Part shown: positions 9,240 through 18,076 of the stretch, one piece after another | How the letters are laid out: every line of letters begins with the position of its first letter | Numbering within the stretch: the first letter of the stretch is position 1 | Position numbers and translations under genes: made by a program | The notes under the pieces: generated by a model | Databases searched by the model: none | Told to the model about the DNA's origin: nothing | Seen by the model: only the letters and a program-made list of their open reading frames with translations | Assembly: GCF_024198255.1 (NCBI RefSeq) | Contig: NZ_JAJVKW010000004.1 | Coordinates: 682,001 to 746,000, forward strand | Source of the DNA: Myxococcus guangdongensis | Lineage (GTDB): Bacteria; Myxococcota; Myxococcia; Myxococcales; Myxococcaceae | Direction: 5' to 3' | DNA length: 64,000 nucleotides

Positions 9240-10133
9240 ATGAGACACCTCCTTGGAATCGAAGGCTGGCGCCGGGACGAGCTCGAAGCGGTGCTCGACA
9301 GGGCGCGCGCGCACCTCCCCGGTGGCCCGGATGCCACCCACACCCTGCGCGGCAAGGTCGTCGCCAACCTCTTCTTCGAGGACTCGACGCGCACGCGCAC
9401 CTCGTTCCACATGGCTGCTCGCGGCCTGGGAGCGGGGGTGCTCAACTGGAGCCCCTCCGGCTCGTCCACCTCCAAGGGCGAGACGCTGCTGGACACCGCC
9501 CGGAACATCGAGGCGACGGGGCCGGTGGCCATCGTCATGCGGCACCGCTCCTCGGGCGCGCCGCACCTGGTGGCCAAACATGTGCGCTGCGCCGTCATCA
9601 ACGCGGGGGATGGCACCCACGAGCACCCCTCCCAGGCGCTGCTGGACGCCTTCACGCTGCGCCAGCGCTGGGGCGGCCTGGACGGGCGCACGGTGCTCAT
9701 CGTCGGCGACATCCTCCACAGCCGCGTGGCCCGCTCCAACCTCTGGTGCCTGAAGGCGCTGGGCGCGCGGGTGGTGGTCTGCGGACCGCCCACGCTGATG
9801 CCCCCGGGGCTGGAGGCGCTGGGCGCGGAGGTGACGCACAACCTGGACGCGGCGCTGCCGCAGGCGGACGCGGTGATGTGCCTGCGCCTGCAGCTCGAGC
9901 GGATGGGCGAGGCCTTCCTGCCCTCCACGAAGGAGTACTCGCGGCTCTTCGGCCTCACCGCCGCGCGCGAGGAGCGGATGAAGGCGGGCGCGCTGGTGAT
10001 GCACCCGGGCCCCATCAACCGAGGGCTGGAGCTGGCCCCCTCGGTGGCGGACGGGGAGCGCAGCGTCATCCTGGAGCAGGTGTCCAACGGCGTCGCCGTG
10101 CGGCGGGCCATCCTCGAGGTCTGCACGTCATGA
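9240..10133 (+). CDS. pyrB: Aspartate carbamoyltransferase catalytic subunit
   Basis: This 297-residue enzyme transfers the carbamoyl group to aspartate in UMP synthesis. The carbamoyl-phosphate motif FEDSTRTRTSF, the motif GDGTHEHPSQALLDAF and the aspartate-site region VMHPGPINRG are all present. The start at ATG 9240 has no clear Shine-Dalgarno sequence; an in-frame GTG lies at 9183 but adds residues without family similarity. The stop overlaps the pyrC start (ATGA). No regulatory subunit gene (pyrI) is adjacent, so it probably forms the class of ATCase that associates with dihydroorotase or acts as a simple trimer. Confidence 0.93.
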   Translation: MRHLLGIEGWRRDELEAVLDRARAHLPGGPDATHTLRGKVVANLFFEDSTRTRTSFHMAARGLGAGVLNWSPSGSSTSKGETLLDTARNIEATGPVAIVMRHRSSGAPHLVAKHVRCAVINAGDGTHEHPSQALLDAFTLRQRWGGLDGRTVLIVGDILHSRVARSNLWCLKALGARVVVCGPPTLMPPGLEALGAEVTHNLDAALPQADAVMCLRLQLERMGEAFLPSTKEYSRLFGLTAAREERMKAGALVMHPGPINRGLELAPSVADGERSVILEQVSNGVAVRRAILEVCTS

Positions 10134-11434
10134 GTGCCACGGTGCTTTTCCGCAGAGGGCGCGTCATCGACCCGCGCAACGGCGTGGACGGCGTGCGGGA
10201 CGTCCTGGTGCAGGACGGCAAGGTGGCCCAGGTCTCCGACGCGCCGCTGGCGGTGCCCGCGGGCGCCGAGGTGGTGGAGGCCGACGGCAAGTGGGTGCTG
10301 CCGGGCTTCATCGACCTGCACGTGCACCTGCGCGAGCCGGGCGAGGAGGGCAAGGAGACGGTGCTCACCGGCTGCCGCGCCGCCGTGGCCGGAGGCTTCA
10401 CCGCCGTGGTGGCGATGCCCAACACCAAGGTGGTCAACGACAGCGGGCTCGTCACGGAGCTGGTGCTGTCACGCGCCCGCGCCGCCAACCTGTGCCACGT
10501 GTACCCCGCGGGGGCCATCACCAAGGGCCTCAAGGGCGAGGAGCTGGCGGAGACGGGTGAGCTCATCTCCTCCGGCTGCGTGGCGATCACCGACGACGGC
10601 AAGCCGGTGATGAACGCGGCCCTGATGCGCCGCGCGCTGCAGTACGCCACGCTGTTCGGCGTGCCGGTGATGGTGCACGAGGAGGACCTCACGCTGTCCG
10701 CCGGGGGCGCCATGCACGAGGGCCCCACGTCCACGCGCCTGGGCCTGCGCGGCATCCCCGCGTCCGCCGAGGTGGCCATGGTGGCCCGGGACCTCGTCCT
10801 GCTCGAGGAGACGAAGGGCCGGCTGCACATCGCCCACGTGTCCTGCGAGGGCAGCGTGCGGCTCATCCGCGAGGCGAAGCGCCGGGGCCTGTTCGTGACG
10901 GCCGAGGTGACGCCGCACCACCTCATCCTGGATGACCGGGCGGTGGGGGACTACGACACGCACGCGAAGATGGCGCCGCCCCTGCGCGCCGACCGCGACG
11001 TGGAGGCGCTGCGCGAGGCCATCGTCGACGGGACCATCGACGCCATCGCCACGGACCACGCGCCCCACGGCGTGCTGGACAAGCAGGTGGAGTTCGAGAA
11101 GGGCATCAACGGAATCGTGGGGCTGGAGACGGCCCTGGGGCTGACGATGGAGCTGGTGCACGCGGGGCGGCTGGACGCGAAGCGGGCGGTGGAGCTGCTC
11201 TCGCACGGCCCGGCGAAGGCGTTCGGCCTGCCGGGCGGCCACCTGGCCCCCGGGGCTCCAGCGGACATCACCGTGGTGGACCCCTCGGAGGAGTGGACGG
11301 TGGATGCCCACCGGTTCTATTCCCGCAGCCGGAATACCCCCTTCCATGGCCGTAAGCAGAAGGGACGCGTGGTGCAGACCTGGGTTTCTGGCCGGAAGGT
11401 GTACGCCGACGGTCAGGTGAAGGAGTCGCGGTGA
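10130..11434 (+). CDS. pyrC: Dihydroorotase, class I
   Basis: The 434-residue amidohydrolase cyclises carbamoyl-aspartate to dihydroorotate. The metal-binding [10 protein letters not shown], a mid-protein His in VTPHH and the catalytic Asp in ATDHAPH are visible, and the length fits class I dihydroorotases. The ATG at 10130 overlaps the pyrB stop by four bases, and its stop overlaps the start of carA, so pyrB-pyrC-carA are translationally coupled. Confidence 0.93.
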   Translation: MSATVLFRRGRVIDPRNGVDGVRDVLVQDGKVAQVSDAPLAVPAGAEVVEADGKWVLPGFIDLHVHLREPGEEGKETVLTGCRAAVAGGFTAVVAMPNTKVVNDSGLVTELVLSRARAANLCHVYPAGAITKGLKGEELAETGELISSGCVAITDDGKPVMNAALMRRALQYATLFGVPVMVHEEDLTLSAGGAMHEGPTSTRLGLRGIPASAEVAMVARDLVLLEETKGRLHIAHVSCEGSVRLIREAKRRGLFVTAEVTPHHLILDDRAVGDYDTHAKMAPPLRADRDVEALREAIVDGTIDAIATDHAPHGVLDKQVEFEKGINGIVGLETALGLTMELVHAGRLDAKRAVELLSHGPAKAFGLPGGHLAPGAPADITVVDPSEEWTVDAHRFYSRSRNTPFHGRKQKGRVVQTWVSGRKVYADGQVKESR

Positions 11435-12558
11435 TGACGAAGCGGGCAGTGCTCGCCCTGGCGGATGGCACCACCTTCGAGGGCCGCGCTTTCGGCGCGG
11501 TCGGCGAGACGGTGGGTGAGGTGGTCTTCAACACGTCCATGTACGGCTACCAGGAGATCCTCACGGACCCCTCGTACGTCGGGCAGATCGTCACCATGTC
11601 CTACCCGGAGATGGGCAACGTCGGCACGACGCCGGAAGACGAGGAGGCGGGCAAGCCGCACGCGGTGGGCATGGTGGTGCGCGCCCTCGCGAGCCAGCCC
11701 TCCAACTGGCGCTCGCAGGAGTCGCTGGACGCGTACCTCAAGCGCCACGACGTCGCGGGCATCGAGGGCCTGGACACCCGTCGTCTGGTCCGGCACCTGC
11801 GCACCCACGGCGCGCAGATGGGCGTCATCTCCAGCGAGGGCCTGTCCCCGACGGCCCTGGCCGAGCGCGCCCGCACGGCGCACGGCATGGAGGGCCTGGA
11901 CCTGGCCACCGGCGTGTCCACCAAGACGCCGTACACCTTCACCGCGCCCTCGCCGGACGTCTTCACCGGCATCGGCGAGGCCCACCCCCAGGGTGCGCCG
12001 CGCTTCGACGTCGTCGCGTACGACTACGGCCTGAAGAAGTCGATGCTGCACTTCCTCGTGGACGTGGGCTGCCGGGTGACGGTGGTGCCGTCAAACACCA
12101 CGGCGGACGAGGTGCTGGCCCGCAAGCCCCACGGCGTCTTCCTGGCCAACGGTCCTGGCGACCCGGCGGCGGTGAAGGGCGCGGACCGCACGGTGGCGGC
12201 GCTGCTCGGCAAGGTGCCCGTGTTCGGCATCTGCCTGGGGCATCAGATCATGGCCCTGGCGCTGGGCGGCCGGACGTACAAGATGAAGTTCGGCCACCGC
12301 GGCGGCAACCAGCCCGTGAAGGATTTGACGACGGGCAAGGTGGAGATCACCGCGCAGAACCACGGGTTCGCCGTGGACGACGCCAGCCTCAAGGGCAAGG
12401 CCGTGGTGACGCACATCAACCTCAACGATGGCACGGTGGAGGGCCTGGCCGTCCCGGACGCGCGGGCCTTCAGCGTGCAGTACCACCCCGAGGCCTCTCC
12501 GGGCCCACATGACGCACGCTATCTCTTCGGCCGCTTCGCGAAGCTGATGGCGGGGTAG
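11434..12558 (+). CDS. carA: Carbamoyl-phosphate synthase small (glutaminase) subunit
   Basis: The 374-residue protein has the CarA N-terminal domain ([34 protein letters not shown]) and a class I glutamine amidotransferase domain. That domain has nucleophile Cys in FGICLGHQI and His/Glu in [12 protein letters not shown]. It delivers ammonia to CarB for carbamoyl phosphate. AAGGAG at 11420-11425 serves either ATG 11434 or GTG 11431. The carB partner is not within this window. Confidence 0.95.
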   Translation: MTKRAVLALADGTTFEGRAFGAVGETVGEVVFNTSMYGYQEILTDPSYVGQIVTMSYPEMGNVGTTPEDEEAGKPHAVGMVVRALASQPSNWRSQESLDAYLKRHDVAGIEGLDTRRLVRHLRTHGAQMGVISSEGLSPTALAERARTAHGMEGLDLATGVSTKTPYTFTAPSPDVFTGIGEAHPQGAPRFDVVAYDYGLKKSMLHFLVDVGCRVTVVPSNTTADEVLARKPHGVFLANGPGDPAAVKGADRTVAALLGKVPVFGICLGHQIMALALGGRTYKMKFGHRGGNQPVKDLTTGKVEITAQNHGFAVDDASLKGKAVVTHINLNDGTVEGLAVPDARAFSVQYHPEASPGPHDARYLFGRFAKLMAG

Positions 12559-12573
12559 GATCAACCACCCAAT

Positions 12574-13239
12574 ATGGACTCCCCGCTGTCACCGCTCTCC
12601 TACCAGCCGTACCTGGACCAGCTCATCGCCTTCGGCAGCGCGGAGTCCCGGAAGGAGGACCTCCTCGCGGCCAAGGCGGAGTACTTCCGCCTGACGGGCG
12701 AGGTCTTCGAGGACGACAAGCTCTTCGAGCTGCGCATGGCGTCGTTCCTCGACTTCTACCTCTACGACCGCGTCTCGACGCTCACCGGCAAGACGCCGGC
12801 CGTGGAGTTCTACGAGCAGCGGCTCGCCAACACCCCGCCCGAGGAGGCCAACGCCTTCCGCAGCTTCACCGAGACGGTGCACGGGCTCTTCGAGGTCCGG
12901 AAGCTGGCCAAGGGCCTGGTGCGGCTGCGCGAGCTGTACTCGGGCAAGGACTTCGACGTGACGGAGCGCCGTCACATCGCGGGGCTGGAGGCGGGCGACA
13001 TCCTGGAGGCCCGGCTCATCCCCTTCGGCGGGCACCTGCTGTTCTCCTCCGCCTTCTGCTACCACCCGCGCGTGGCGCTGAAGTCCATCAAGGCCGAGGT
13101 CAAGCGCCGCAAGAAGAAGGAGCCGCAGCGCACCCCCAACGAGCTCGTCTGGGAGTGCGCCCGCCGCGCCCTCAACATGGACCGCTACCGCCAGCTCTCC
13201 GTCGAGAAGATCTACGACTTCGAGCAGAAGGTGCTCTGA
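12574..13239 (+). CDS. Conserved protein of unknown function
   Basis: The gene encodes 221 residues starting at ATG 12574, 15 bp after carA. It is a soluble, mostly helical protein with no signal peptide or membrane segment. Notable stretches are SFLDFYLYDR, LEAGDILEARLIPFGGHLLFSS and a very basic patch KAEVKRRKKKEP (about residues 172-183). The frame has the local codon bias throughout and a full-length ORF, so it is a real gene. I do not recognise the family. It is the last gene of the pyr/car run and ends convergent to pyruvate kinase. Confidence 0.75.
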   Translation: MDSPLSPLSYQPYLDQLIAFGSAESRKEDLLAAKAEYFRLTGEVFEDDKLFELRMASFLDFYLYDRVSTLTGKTPAVEFYEQRLANTPPEEANAFRSFTETVHGLFEVRKLAKGLVRLRELYSGKDFDVTERRHIAGLEAGDILEARLIPFGGHLLFSSAFCYHPRVALKSIKAEVKRRKKKEPQRTPNELVWECARRALNMDRYRQLSVEKIYDFEQKVL

Positions 13240-13248
13240 CGACGCGCG

Positions 13249-13272
13249 TCCACCGCGCTCACACGCGGTGGA
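13249..13272. terminator. Bidirectional hairpin between convergent genes, spanning the pyk stop
   Basis: TCCACCGCG at 13249-13257 and CGCGGTGGA at 13264-13272 are perfect inverted repeats with a 6-nt loop. The right arm is part of the last pyk codons and the pyk TGA lies in the loop. The position between converging genes 19 bp apart suggests shared transcription termination. Confidence 0.55.
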
Positions 13273-14659
13273 TGCTCATCAGATTCGTGTTCCCGGGGAC
13301 GTTCAGCGGCACGCCCGCCACCACCACGACGGGCGCGCCCTCCGCGCAGATGCCCTCGCGCAGGCACAGCTTGCGCACCTGGCTGAGCATCGCGTCGGTG
13401 GAGCGCACCCGGCGCACCTGCAGCCCCGTCACGCCCCAGTACAGCGACATCCGGTGGACGGTGGTCTCGCTCGGCGTGAGCGCGATGATGCGCGCGTTGG
13501 GCCGGAACTCGGAGATGAGGCGCGCGGTGTGGCCGCTCTCCGTGTACGCGACAATCGTCCCGATGTTGAGCTGACTGGCCGCCGCCACCGCCGCCGCCGC
13601 CACGCCGGTGCCCAAATCCTCCGAGCGCTCGAAGGGCGAGTGGTGCTGGTGGCGCGTCACGCCGCGCTCGGTCTCCTCGACGATGCGCGCCATGGTGGCC
13701 GCGGCCTCCGTGGGGTAGCGCCCCGCGGCCGTCTCACCCGACAGCATCACCGCGTCCGCGCCGTCCAGAATCGCGTTGGCCACGTCGGACACCTCCGCGC
13801 GCGTGGGGCGGGGGTTGACCACCATGCTCTCCAGCATCTCCGTGGCGACGATGACCAGGCCGCCCATCTGGTTCACCACCTTCACCATGTGCTTCTGGAT
13901 GGCGGGCAGCTGCTCCAGGGGCATCTCCACGCCCAAGTCCCCACGCGCCACCATGATGCCGTCCGCGGCGCGGGCGATGGCCTCCAGCTGCTCCACGGCC
14001 TGGGGCTTCTCAATCTTGGCGATGAGCGGCGTCTTGTTCTTCGCCACGTGCTTGCGGGCGCGGTGGATGTCCTCGGCGGTGCGCACGAAGGACAGCGCCA
14101 CGTAGTCCACGCCCACGTCCTGGCCGAAGGCGAGGTCCGCCTCGTCCTTGGACGTAATCGTGGGCACCGACATGGGCGAGCCGGGCAGGTTCAGCCCCTT
14201 GTGGTCCTTGAGGAGGCCGCCCACCTCCACCTCGCACGTCACGTCCTGGCCGGACACCTTGCGCACGCGCAGGCGCACCCGGCCGTCGTCCAGGAGGATG
14301 GCGTCCTTGGGCGCCACGTCCTTCACCAGCGACTTGATGGGGGTGGGGATGATGTCGCCCTGACCCACCACGGCCCGGGTCGTCACGGTGACGCGCTGGC
14401 CGGGTTTCACCACGAGCTGTCCACCTTCGAACTTTCCGAGGCGGATCTTCGGACCCTGGATGTCCTGGAGGATGGCCACCGGCAGCTTCAGCCGCTGGGC
14501 GGCCTTGCGGATGAGGGACACCCGCTGGCGGTGCTCGTCATGCGTGCCGTGCGAGAAGTTCAGCCGCGCCACGTTCATGCCCGCGCGGATGAGGCCCTCG
14601 ATGGCCTCCAGCGAGCTCGTTGCGGGCCCCAGGGTGCAGATGATCTTCGCCTTGCGCAT
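13259..14659 (-). CDS. pyk: Pyruvate kinase
   Basis: This 466-residue glycolytic enzyme makes pyruvate and ATP from phosphoenolpyruvate and ADP. The N-terminal KAKIICTLGPATSS, ARLNFSHG, the catalytic-site IAKIEKPQAVEQ, MVARGDLGVEMP and LSGETAAGRYP are all present, followed by the C-terminal domain with TESGHTARLISEFRP. The start at 14659 (MRKAKIICTLGP) matches the family; a second ATG at 14671 would add four residues. Neither start has a strong ribosome binding site. Confidence 0.95.
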   Translation of the reverse strand: MRKAKIICTLGPATSSLEAIEGLIRAGMNVARLNFSHGTHDEHRQRVSLIRKAAQRLKLPVAILQDIQGPKIRLGKFEGGQLVVKPGQRVTVTTRAVVGQGDIIPTPIKSLVKDVAPKDAILLDDGRVRLRVRKVSGQDVTCEVEVGGLLKDHKGLNLPGSPMSVPTITSKDEADLAFGQDVGVDYVALSFVRTAEDIHRARKHVAKNKTPLIAKIEKPQAVEQLEAIARAADGIMVARGDLGVEMPLEQLPAIQKHMVKVVNQMGGLVIVATEMLESMVVNPRPTRAEVSDVANAILDGADAVMLSGETAAGRYPTEAAATMARIVEETERGVTRHQHHSPFERSEDLGTGVAAAAVAAASQLNIGTIVAYTESGHTARLISEFRPNARIIALTPSETTVHRMSLYWGVTGLQVRRVRSTDAMLSQVRKLCLREGICAEGAPVVVVAGVPLNVPGNTNLMSIHRV

Positions 14660-14693
14660 AGGTGCGCGCATCCTAGGCGCCCGGGTGCGTGGC

Positions 14694-14723
14694 TTGACAG
14701 CTTCGCGCTCGGGGGACTAACTC
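14694..14723 (+). promoter_or_regulatory. Orphan plus-strand promoter-like sequence
   Basis: A perfect TTGACA at 14694-14699 and TAACTC at 14718-14723 (18 bp apart) face right, away from pyk. The only thing downstream on that strand before the antisense gene is the hairpin at 14751-14790. Transcription from here would give a short RNA of about 60 nt. It may also be chance. Confidence 0.3.
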
Positions 14724-14750
14724 TTCGCTTCCAAGTACCGAGCTTCAGCA

Positions 14751-14790
14751 AGAAAGCCCGGCTTCCCTGGGAGGGGGGGCCGGGCTTTCT
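14751..14790 (-). terminator. Intrinsic terminator of the bifunctional-nuclease gene
   Basis: AGAAAGCCCGGC at 14751-14762 and GCCGGGCTTTCT at 14779-14790 form a perfect 12-bp stem with a 16-nt loop, 19 bp after the stop of the minus-strand gene. On the minus strand the stem ends in CTTTCTTGC, so it is a plausible Rho-independent terminator. It is nearly symmetric and could also stop plus-strand transcription. Confidence 0.65.
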
Positions 14791-14808
14791 CGCGTCCCGT
14801 GAGCCGCG

Positions 14809-15597
14809 TCACAGCTCGAGGATCTTCCCCGTGCCCTTGGGCGCGCCCAGCGGCGGGTGGCCCGGCGGCAGCACCTCCGCGTCCATGTCGATGGGCGGCG
14901 CGCTGCCCGGAGCGGGCATGCCGGGAGGAGGCAGCGGGGTGGGCTCGTCCATGAGGCCACCCGGGTCGCTGCCGCCCACGCCGGGGCCGCCCCCCTGGAG
15001 GGACTCGATCTCCTCGCGGCTGATGCCCGCCAGCGTGAGCACCTTGCGCGTGACGCGGATGCGCGCGTGGCTGGTGAGCGCCATGGCGATGGAGTCCGAC
15101 GGCCGGGCGTCCAGCGTCATCTTCTTCGCGCCCTGCTCCAGGAACACGCGGCCCGAGTAGACGTTGTCGCGCAGGTCGTCGATGCGGACCTCGGTCACCT
15201 TGCCGCCGAGCTCGTCCACGACGTTGTCCAGGAGGTCCTGGGCCAGCGGCTGCGGCGGCTCGCGCTTGGCCAGGCGGAAGGCGATGGAGACGGCGGAGGC
15301 CTCGTCCACGAAGACGGGCAGCACCACCTGTCGGTCCTTGGTGGTGAGGACCACCGCGTGTGTCTGGGCCTCCATCAGCGGCACGACGTCCTGGACTTCC
15401 AGTTCGACGAGCTCCGAGCAGGCCTTGGGGTCGCCCCCGTGCTCGGTGATGCAGGGTTGACCGGCGGTGGCGTCAGGCAGGGGCGCGGCGACAGCACCGG
15501 GCGCCGTGAAGGCGGGGAGCAGCAGCGTCCCTCCCAGCGCCAGCAACAGCGCCGAGAGGGGGGCGAAGAAGAAAGTGGCGCGGTTGGGTGTTCTCAC
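14809..15597 (-). CDS. Exported bifunctional nuclease (BFN/DUF151) domain protein
   Basis: The 262-residue protein starts with a signal peptide or membrane anchor (about residues 8-40: FFFAPLSALLLALGGTLLL then an Ala-rich AVAAPL). A BFN domain spans about residues 64-190. It includes VVLTTKDRQVVLPVFVDEASA, the segment LDNVVDELGGKVTEVRIDDL, and VFLEQGAKKMTLDARPSDSIAMAL; the DARPSDSIA motif is the family hallmark. The last 70 residues are rich in Pro and Gly. BFN proteins are described as nucleases or regulators in bacteria and plants. Two Cys after the signal peptide may form a disulfide. Export of a BFN domain is unusual. Confidence 0.8.
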   Translation of the reverse strand: MRTPNRATFFFAPLSALLLALGGTLLLPAFTAPGAVAAPLPDATAGQPCITEHGGDPKACSELVELEVQDVVPLMEAQTHAVVLTTKDRQVVLPVFVDEASAVSIAFRLAKREPPQPLAQDLLDNVVDELGGKVTEVRIDDLRDNVYSGRVFLEQGAKKMTLDARPSDSIAMALTSHARIRVTRKVLTLAGISREEIESLQGGGPGVGGSDPGGLMDEPTPLPPPGMPAPGSAPPIDMDAEVLPPGHPPLGAPKGTGKILEL

Positions 15598-15699
15598 ACC
15601 CTGAAGCTACGCACCCGCACCCCTGTCGGGAGGGTACGGCTTCCGCCCGGTTGCCCTGGGCGGCACGAACCGGCCGCCCGGAGGGCAAGGGAGCGAACG

Positions 15700-16080
15700 T
15701 CAGCGGCGCTCGTCTTCGTCCTCGTCCTCGTCGTCGTAATCCTCGTCGTCGTCGACGTCCTCGTCCTCATCCTCGTCGAGGTCGTCGTCGTCGTCCTCGG
15801 AGTCCTCGTCCTCGTCTTCATCCTCTTCGTCGAGGGTGTCCGCGGCGTCCTCCGACTCCAGCGTCATGGAGACGGCGAACTTCTTGTCGAGCACGGCGAT
15901 CTGCGCGCGCATCTCGGAGAGCGCGGCCACGAAGTCCTCGGTGAGATTGGCGGGGGCCTTCGTCTCACAGTGGGGACAGACAATCTTCTCCGTCCCCTCG
16001 ATGAGGTCTTGAACGTCAAGCTCGAAGCTTGCCTCGCACTTCTGGCAGGTGAAGTCGATGCTCATGGTCGGGCGCGGCAT
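15700..16080 (-). CDS. Zinc-ribbon protein with a very acidic tail
   Basis: This 126-residue protein has an N-terminal zinc ribbon with CxxC pairs at Cys12/Cys15 (CQKC) and Cys35/Cys38 (CPHC), like MJ0042-type fingers. A short helical segment (EDFVAALSEMRAQIAVLDKK) and a tail of about 45 residues made almost only of Asp and Glu follow. Such tails can bind basic proteins or mimic nucleic acid; the role here is unknown. GGAGG seven bases before the ATG at 16080 favours that start. A second ATG at 16065 fits a possible TTGACA/TATGCC promoter (16100-16105 and 16076-16081) that would give a leaderless mRNA. Confidence 0.75.
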   Translation of the reverse strand: MPRPTMSIDFTCQKCEASFELDVQDLIEGTEKIVCPHCETKAPANLTEDFVAALSEMRAQIAVLDKKFAVSMTLESEDAADTLDEEDEDEDEDSEDDDDDLDEDEDEDVDDDEDYDDEDEDEDERR

Positions 16081-16161
16081 ACAAAGCCCTCCAACCAGCT
16101 GTCAACGTCCGCGACGAGGGGGCGTGGTGGTGAGGCCCCTACATCCGCTAGCGTCCGTCGG

Positions 16162-17976
16162 ATGGACCTCCCGAAGACGATGGTGCATGCCCTCCATGAC
16201 CGGGCCGCGCAGCATGAGCATCGGCCGGCCCTCTGGACGCGTCGAGGACGCGCCTATGTCCCCACCTCCTGGTTCGAGTACGCCCAGCGCGTCAAGGCCT
16301 TCGCCCTGGGCCTGAGGAGCCTGGGCTACGGCGCGGGCCAGCCGCTGGGCATCATCAGCTTCAACCGCGAGGAGTGGCACGTCGCGGACCTGGCGGCCAT
16401 GGCCATGGGCGGGGTGCCGGTGGGCCTCTACACCACCAGCGCGCTCGAGCAGCTCGAGTACATCCTGGGCCACTGCGAGGCCACCGTCCTGGTGGTGGAG
16501 AACGAGAAGCACCTGGCCACGGGCCTGGCGCTCAAGGCCCGGCTGCCCAAGCTGCGCCACATCATCGCCCTGGACGTGCCGGAGGGGCCCTTGCCGGAGG
16601 GCGTGTGGCGCTACTCGGAGGTGCTCGCGCGCGGCACGGGCGTGGACGACAAGCCCTACTGGGACAGCGTCAACGCGCTCCAGCCGGAGGCGCTGTGTAC
16701 GCTCATCTACACCTCCGGGACGACGGGCCACCCCAAGGGGGTGATGCTCAGCCACCACAACATCGCCTGGACGTCGCGCCAGCTCATCATGGCGGTGGAG
16801 TTCGGCAGGCAGGACGGCGTCATCCTCTCGTATCTGCCGCTGTCGCACATCGCCGAGCAGGTCATCTCGCTGCACAGCCCGCTGATGCTGGGCGTCCAGG
16901 TGTACTTCGCCGACTCGGTGGAGGCGATGCCCGGCAACCTCAAGGACGTGCGCCCCACGTTCTTCTTCGGCGTGCCGCGCGTGTGGGAGAAGTTCAAGGC
17001 CAAGGCGGAGGAGGGCCTGCGCTCCCAGCCCCCGCTCAAGCGCCGCATCGTCTCCTGGGCGCGCGGTGTGGCCTCGGAGTACCACTCCCGGGCCCAGCGC
17101 CACGAGCGCATCCCCGTGACGCTGGACGCGCAGTACAAGCTGGCGCAGCGGCTGGTGTTCGAGCCGCTCAAGGCCCGCATCGGCATGGAGCGGGTGGACT
17201 TCTTCGCCACCGCGGCGGCGCCCATCGCCCGGGAGGTGCTCGAGTTCTTCGCCTCCATCGACATCTTCATCCACGAGGTGTGGGGCATGACGGAGGTGTC
17301 CGGCCCCGGCACGGTGAACACGCAGGAGGCCACGCACCTGGGCACGGTGGGCCGCGCGATGATTGGCGTGGAGGTGCGCATCGCCGAGGACGGGGAGATC
17401 CTCGTCAAGGGCGGCAACGTGTGCATGGGCTACTACAAGAACCCGGAGGCCACCGCGGAGCTGCTCGAGGGCGGGTGGCTGCACTCGGGGGACGTGGGGC
17501 AGCTCGACGGCGAGGGCTACCTGCACATCACCGGCCGCAAGAAGGAGATCATCGTCACCTCCGGCGGGAAGAAGACGGCTCCGGGCAACATCGAGGAGCT
17601 GCTCAAGTCCCTGCCCGCGGTGGGCCACGCGGTGGTGGTGGGCGAGCGGCGCAACTACCTGGTGGCCCTGCTGGCGCTGGACGTGGAGAAGGTGGGCGCC
17701 CTGGCGAAGGCCCAGGGCTGGCCCGAGGACGTGGGCACGCTCGCCCGCGACGCGCGCCTGAAGCAGCTGCTCCAGGAGAAGCTGGACCGGGACATCAACC
17801 CGAAGCTGTCCCGCTTCGAGACCATCAAGCGCTTCGCGGTGCTGGAGCAGGAGCTCTCCGTGGACGCCGGTGACTTGACGCCCACGCTGAAGGTCCGCCG
17901 CAAGGCCGTGGAGCAGAAGCACGCGGCGCTCATCGAGTCGCTCTACGCCGAGCTGGCCTCCGCCCACACGGGCTGA
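16162..17976 (+). CDS. Long-chain fatty acid-CoA ligase (AMP-forming)
   Basis: This 604-residue protein of the acyl-adenylate superfamily activates a fatty acid to acyl-CoA with ATP. The P-loop-like YTSGTTGHPKGVML, the A5-type motif WGMTEVSG, the SGDVGQLDGEGYLHITGRKKE region (A7/A8) and a C-terminal lysine region are present. Length and the segment SYLPLSHIAEQ match the long-chain acyl-CoA synthetases with a large lid insertion (FadD15/AMP-forming LACS type). The ATG at 16162 was chosen by homology; the frame is open far upstream but is antisense to other genes there. Confidence 0.9.
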   Translation: MDLPKTMVHALHDRAAQHEHRPALWTRRGRAYVPTSWFEYAQRVKAFALGLRSLGYGAGQPLGIISFNREEWHVADLAAMAMGGVPVGLYTTSALEQLEYILGHCEATVLVVENEKHLATGLALKARLPKLRHIIALDVPEGPLPEGVWRYSEVLARGTGVDDKPYWDSVNALQPEALCTLIYTSGTTGHPKGVMLSHHNIAWTSRQLIMAVEFGRQDGVILSYLPLSHIAEQVISLHSPLMLGVQVYFADSVEAMPGNLKDVRPTFFFGVPRVWEKFKAKAEEGLRSQPPLKRRIVSWARGVASEYHSRAQRHERIPVTLDAQYKLAQRLVFEPLKARIGMERVDFFATAAAPIAREVLEFFASIDIFIHEVWGMTEVSGPGTVNTQEATHLGTVGRAMIGVEVRIAEDGEILVKGGNVCMGYYKNPEATAELLEGGWLHSGDVGQLDGEGYLHITGRKKEIIVTSGGKKTAPGNIEELLKSLPAVGHAVVVGERRNYLVALLALDVEKVGALAKAQGWPEDVGTLARDARLKQLLQEKLDRDINPKLSRFETIKRFAVLEQELSVDAGDLTPTLKVRRKAVEQKHAALIESLYAELASAHTG

Positions 17977-18016
17977 CGTCGCGGAGCGGTGTGCGGGGCA
18001 GGGTGGCCCGCAAAGA

Positions 18017-18053
18017 GAAAGGGGCGGGGAACCTCACGGTCCCTCGCCCCTTC
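18017..18053. terminator. Hairpin between convergent acyl-CoA ligase and gltA
   Basis: AAGGGGCGGGGA (18019-18030) pairs with TCCCTCGCCCCTT (18040-18052) with one bulged base, flanked by GA/TC, in the 100-bp gap between the two converging genes. A-rich sequence on the left and T on the right make it a plausible bidirectional terminator. Confidence 0.55.
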
Positions 18054-18076
18054 ATCACATCACGGACAGCCTCGGC

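Noticed and set aside
7763..10327. 854-codon open frame on the minus strand
   Set aside because: Antisense to the second signal peptidase and pyrB, with no motif. The size reflects codon bias in the opposite strand.
14857..16161. N-terminal extension of the acyl-CoA ligase frame
   Set aside because: The frame is open for over 400 codons upstream but runs antisense to the BFN and zinc-ribbon genes; ligase homology begins at ATG 16162.
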